From Pedobacter ghigonis (GTDB taxonomy: Bacteria; Bacteroidota; Bacteroidia; Sphingobacteriales; Sphingobacteriaceae): a stretch of DNA of 64,000 nt. The stretch lies in NCBI RefSeq assembly GCF_903166585.1, contig NZ_CAESCM010000001.1:1-64000 (forward strand). The letters are read 5' to 3'. Both the position numbers and the translations under genes were made by a program. The notes below the pieces were generated by a model. The model was not told where the DNA came from. It saw nothing but the letters and a program-made list of their open reading frames with translations, and ran no database searches. Shown here piece after piece: positions 63,409 through 64,000 of this stretch (within the stretch, counting starts at the first letter, position 1; every line of letters starts with the position of its first letter).

Positions 63409-63493
63409 TTACTTTGAAACCTTCCTGCCATGGGCAGGGCCAAATCAAAGTTACTTTGAAACGTCCCTGCTATGCGCAGCACAAAATCAAAGT
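63409..63493. repeat. Tandem 42-bp hairpin repeats, family 2
   Basis: Two units start at 63409 and 63451. Each runs from TTACTTTGAAAC to AATCAAAGT, with ACTTTGA/TCAAAGT as outer stem and an inner CCTGC...GCAG stem. The inner bases differ (CCATGGGCAGGG versus TATGCGCAGC). Confidence 0.8.
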
Positions 63494-63505
63494 AAAAACA
63501 GAAAA

Positions 63506-64000
63506 CTAGCTCAATATTTGAATCCGCTGTGCAATATCCTCAATTACATCAACCGACTTAAGAATTTTGTAATGCCCTACATCTTCGAATGATTGAGCTA
63601 CAATTGCTGAGTTTTTAGCTAGAAATTCCTGTAAAAAAGAATAGGGTGAAATATGGTCTTCGGGATCGAAAGCCAGAAAATGATTGGTATCGTTTTTTAA
63701 CTGGTACAAACTGGTCAGGTTAAAATAACTTGCCGGAACCGGGAACTCTTGTTCAAAATTGCTGAAGAAAACTTCCTGGTCTTTGCTGGCAATGTTAACT
63801 GAATCGAGGCTTTGTTCAAAATTCTCTTTGAGCCTGATTAAAGGCGCAATACTAACCAGTAGTTCTGGTTCTATACCCAGCTCCTGCAGGGCAATAACAT
63901 TGGCCATTCCACCCAGCGAGTGACCAATGAATATATCAGGCTGTACATAATTGAGCGCTATCGATTTAACCGAATCAGCATAGAGCATCAGGTTCGAAAA
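63506..64000 (-). CDS. Alpha/beta hydrolase, N-terminus beyond the window
   Basis: The minus-strand frame stays open to the right edge, so only the C-terminal 165 or so residues are visible. IFIGHSLGGMANVIALQELG is the nucleophile elbow (Gly-His-Ser-Leu-Gly). FDPEDHISPYSF supplies an acidic residue and DVGHYKILKS near the C-terminus the catalytic His. It is a serine hydrolase of unknown substrate. It may belong to the next gene group to the right. Confidence 0.85.
   Translation of the reverse strand, partial: FSNLMLYADSVKSIALNYVQPDIFIGHSLGGMANVIALQELGIEPELLVSIAPLIRLKENFEQSLDSVNIASKDQEVFFSNFEQEFPVPASYFNLTSLYQLKNDTNHFLAFDPEDHISPYSFLQEFLAKNSAIVAQSFEDVGHYKILKSVDVIEDIAQRIQILS

Noticed and set aside
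63104..63493. CRISPR array
   Set aside because: Units are palindromic, only two or three in number, of different length in the two families, and no spacer-repeat alternation or cas gene is present.

Overview
The window is chromosomal DNA from a Bacteroidota bacterium, most likely a Sphingobacteriaceae member close to Pedobacter. The evidence is the -33 TTG / -7 TAnnTTTG promoters in front of rplK, rpsT and the tRNA-tuf cluster, the near absence of Shine-Dalgarno sites, a SusC-type TonB receptor with a carboxypeptidase-like N-terminus, RNase Y, and a fused RhaEW rhamnose enzyme. I saw no phage, plasmid, CRISPR or resistance genes. Most of the window is conserved core genome.

Layout. Positions 1-157 hold the 5' end of a group IIC intron inserted just behind the rpoC terminator. 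On the minus strand, 14-0.2 kb is the information-processing block: tRNA-Thr(UGU), Tyr, Gly, Thr(GGU), tuf, tRNA-Trp, secE, nusG, rplK, rplA, rplJ, rplL, rpoB, rpoC. Next, also minus, come rpsU, xerC and hpf (16-14.3 kb). At 16-25.3 kb there is a mixed stretch: an acyl-CoA dehydrogenase, a twice-frameshifted ComEA-like gene, an OlsF-like aminolipid acyltransferase with a single-domain paralogue, a transglutaminase-like exported protein, and several very small genes. At 25.3-29.8 kb a TonB-dependent receptor and a beta-helix lipoprotein each have TTAACA-type direct repeats upstream. At 29.8-38.7 kb (minus) are an Mpo1-like protein, rny, a probable 6S RNA, zapA, a coiled-coil protein, pheT, a secreted EEP-fold hydrolase, radC, a TlpA-like thioredoxin and rpsT. 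At 38.9-47.3 kb (plus) are purN, purH and the rod-shape operon mreB-mreC-mreD-mrdA-rodA. At 47.4-55.5 kb are an acidic unknown protein, tdk, a Crp-type regulator, two NAD-binding epimerase-like proteins and a SNF2/SWIM helicase. At 55.6-63 kb (minus) is an L-rhamnose catabolic cluster: transporter, fused aldolase/dehydrogenase, isomerase, kinase and GntR regulator. The window ends inside an alpha/beta hydrolase.

How it fits together. The rhamnose genes give a complete route from uptake to DHAP plus lactate. The mre/mrd/rodA genes form the elongasome. The receptor/lipoprotein pair looks like a nutrient-uptake unit under an activator, perhaps PhoB-like.

The least expected material is non-coding: the group IIC intron, the 6S RNA candidate, a strong Shine-Dalgarno on rpsU and hpf, and at least five families of intergenic hairpins, several with repeated copies inside the window.
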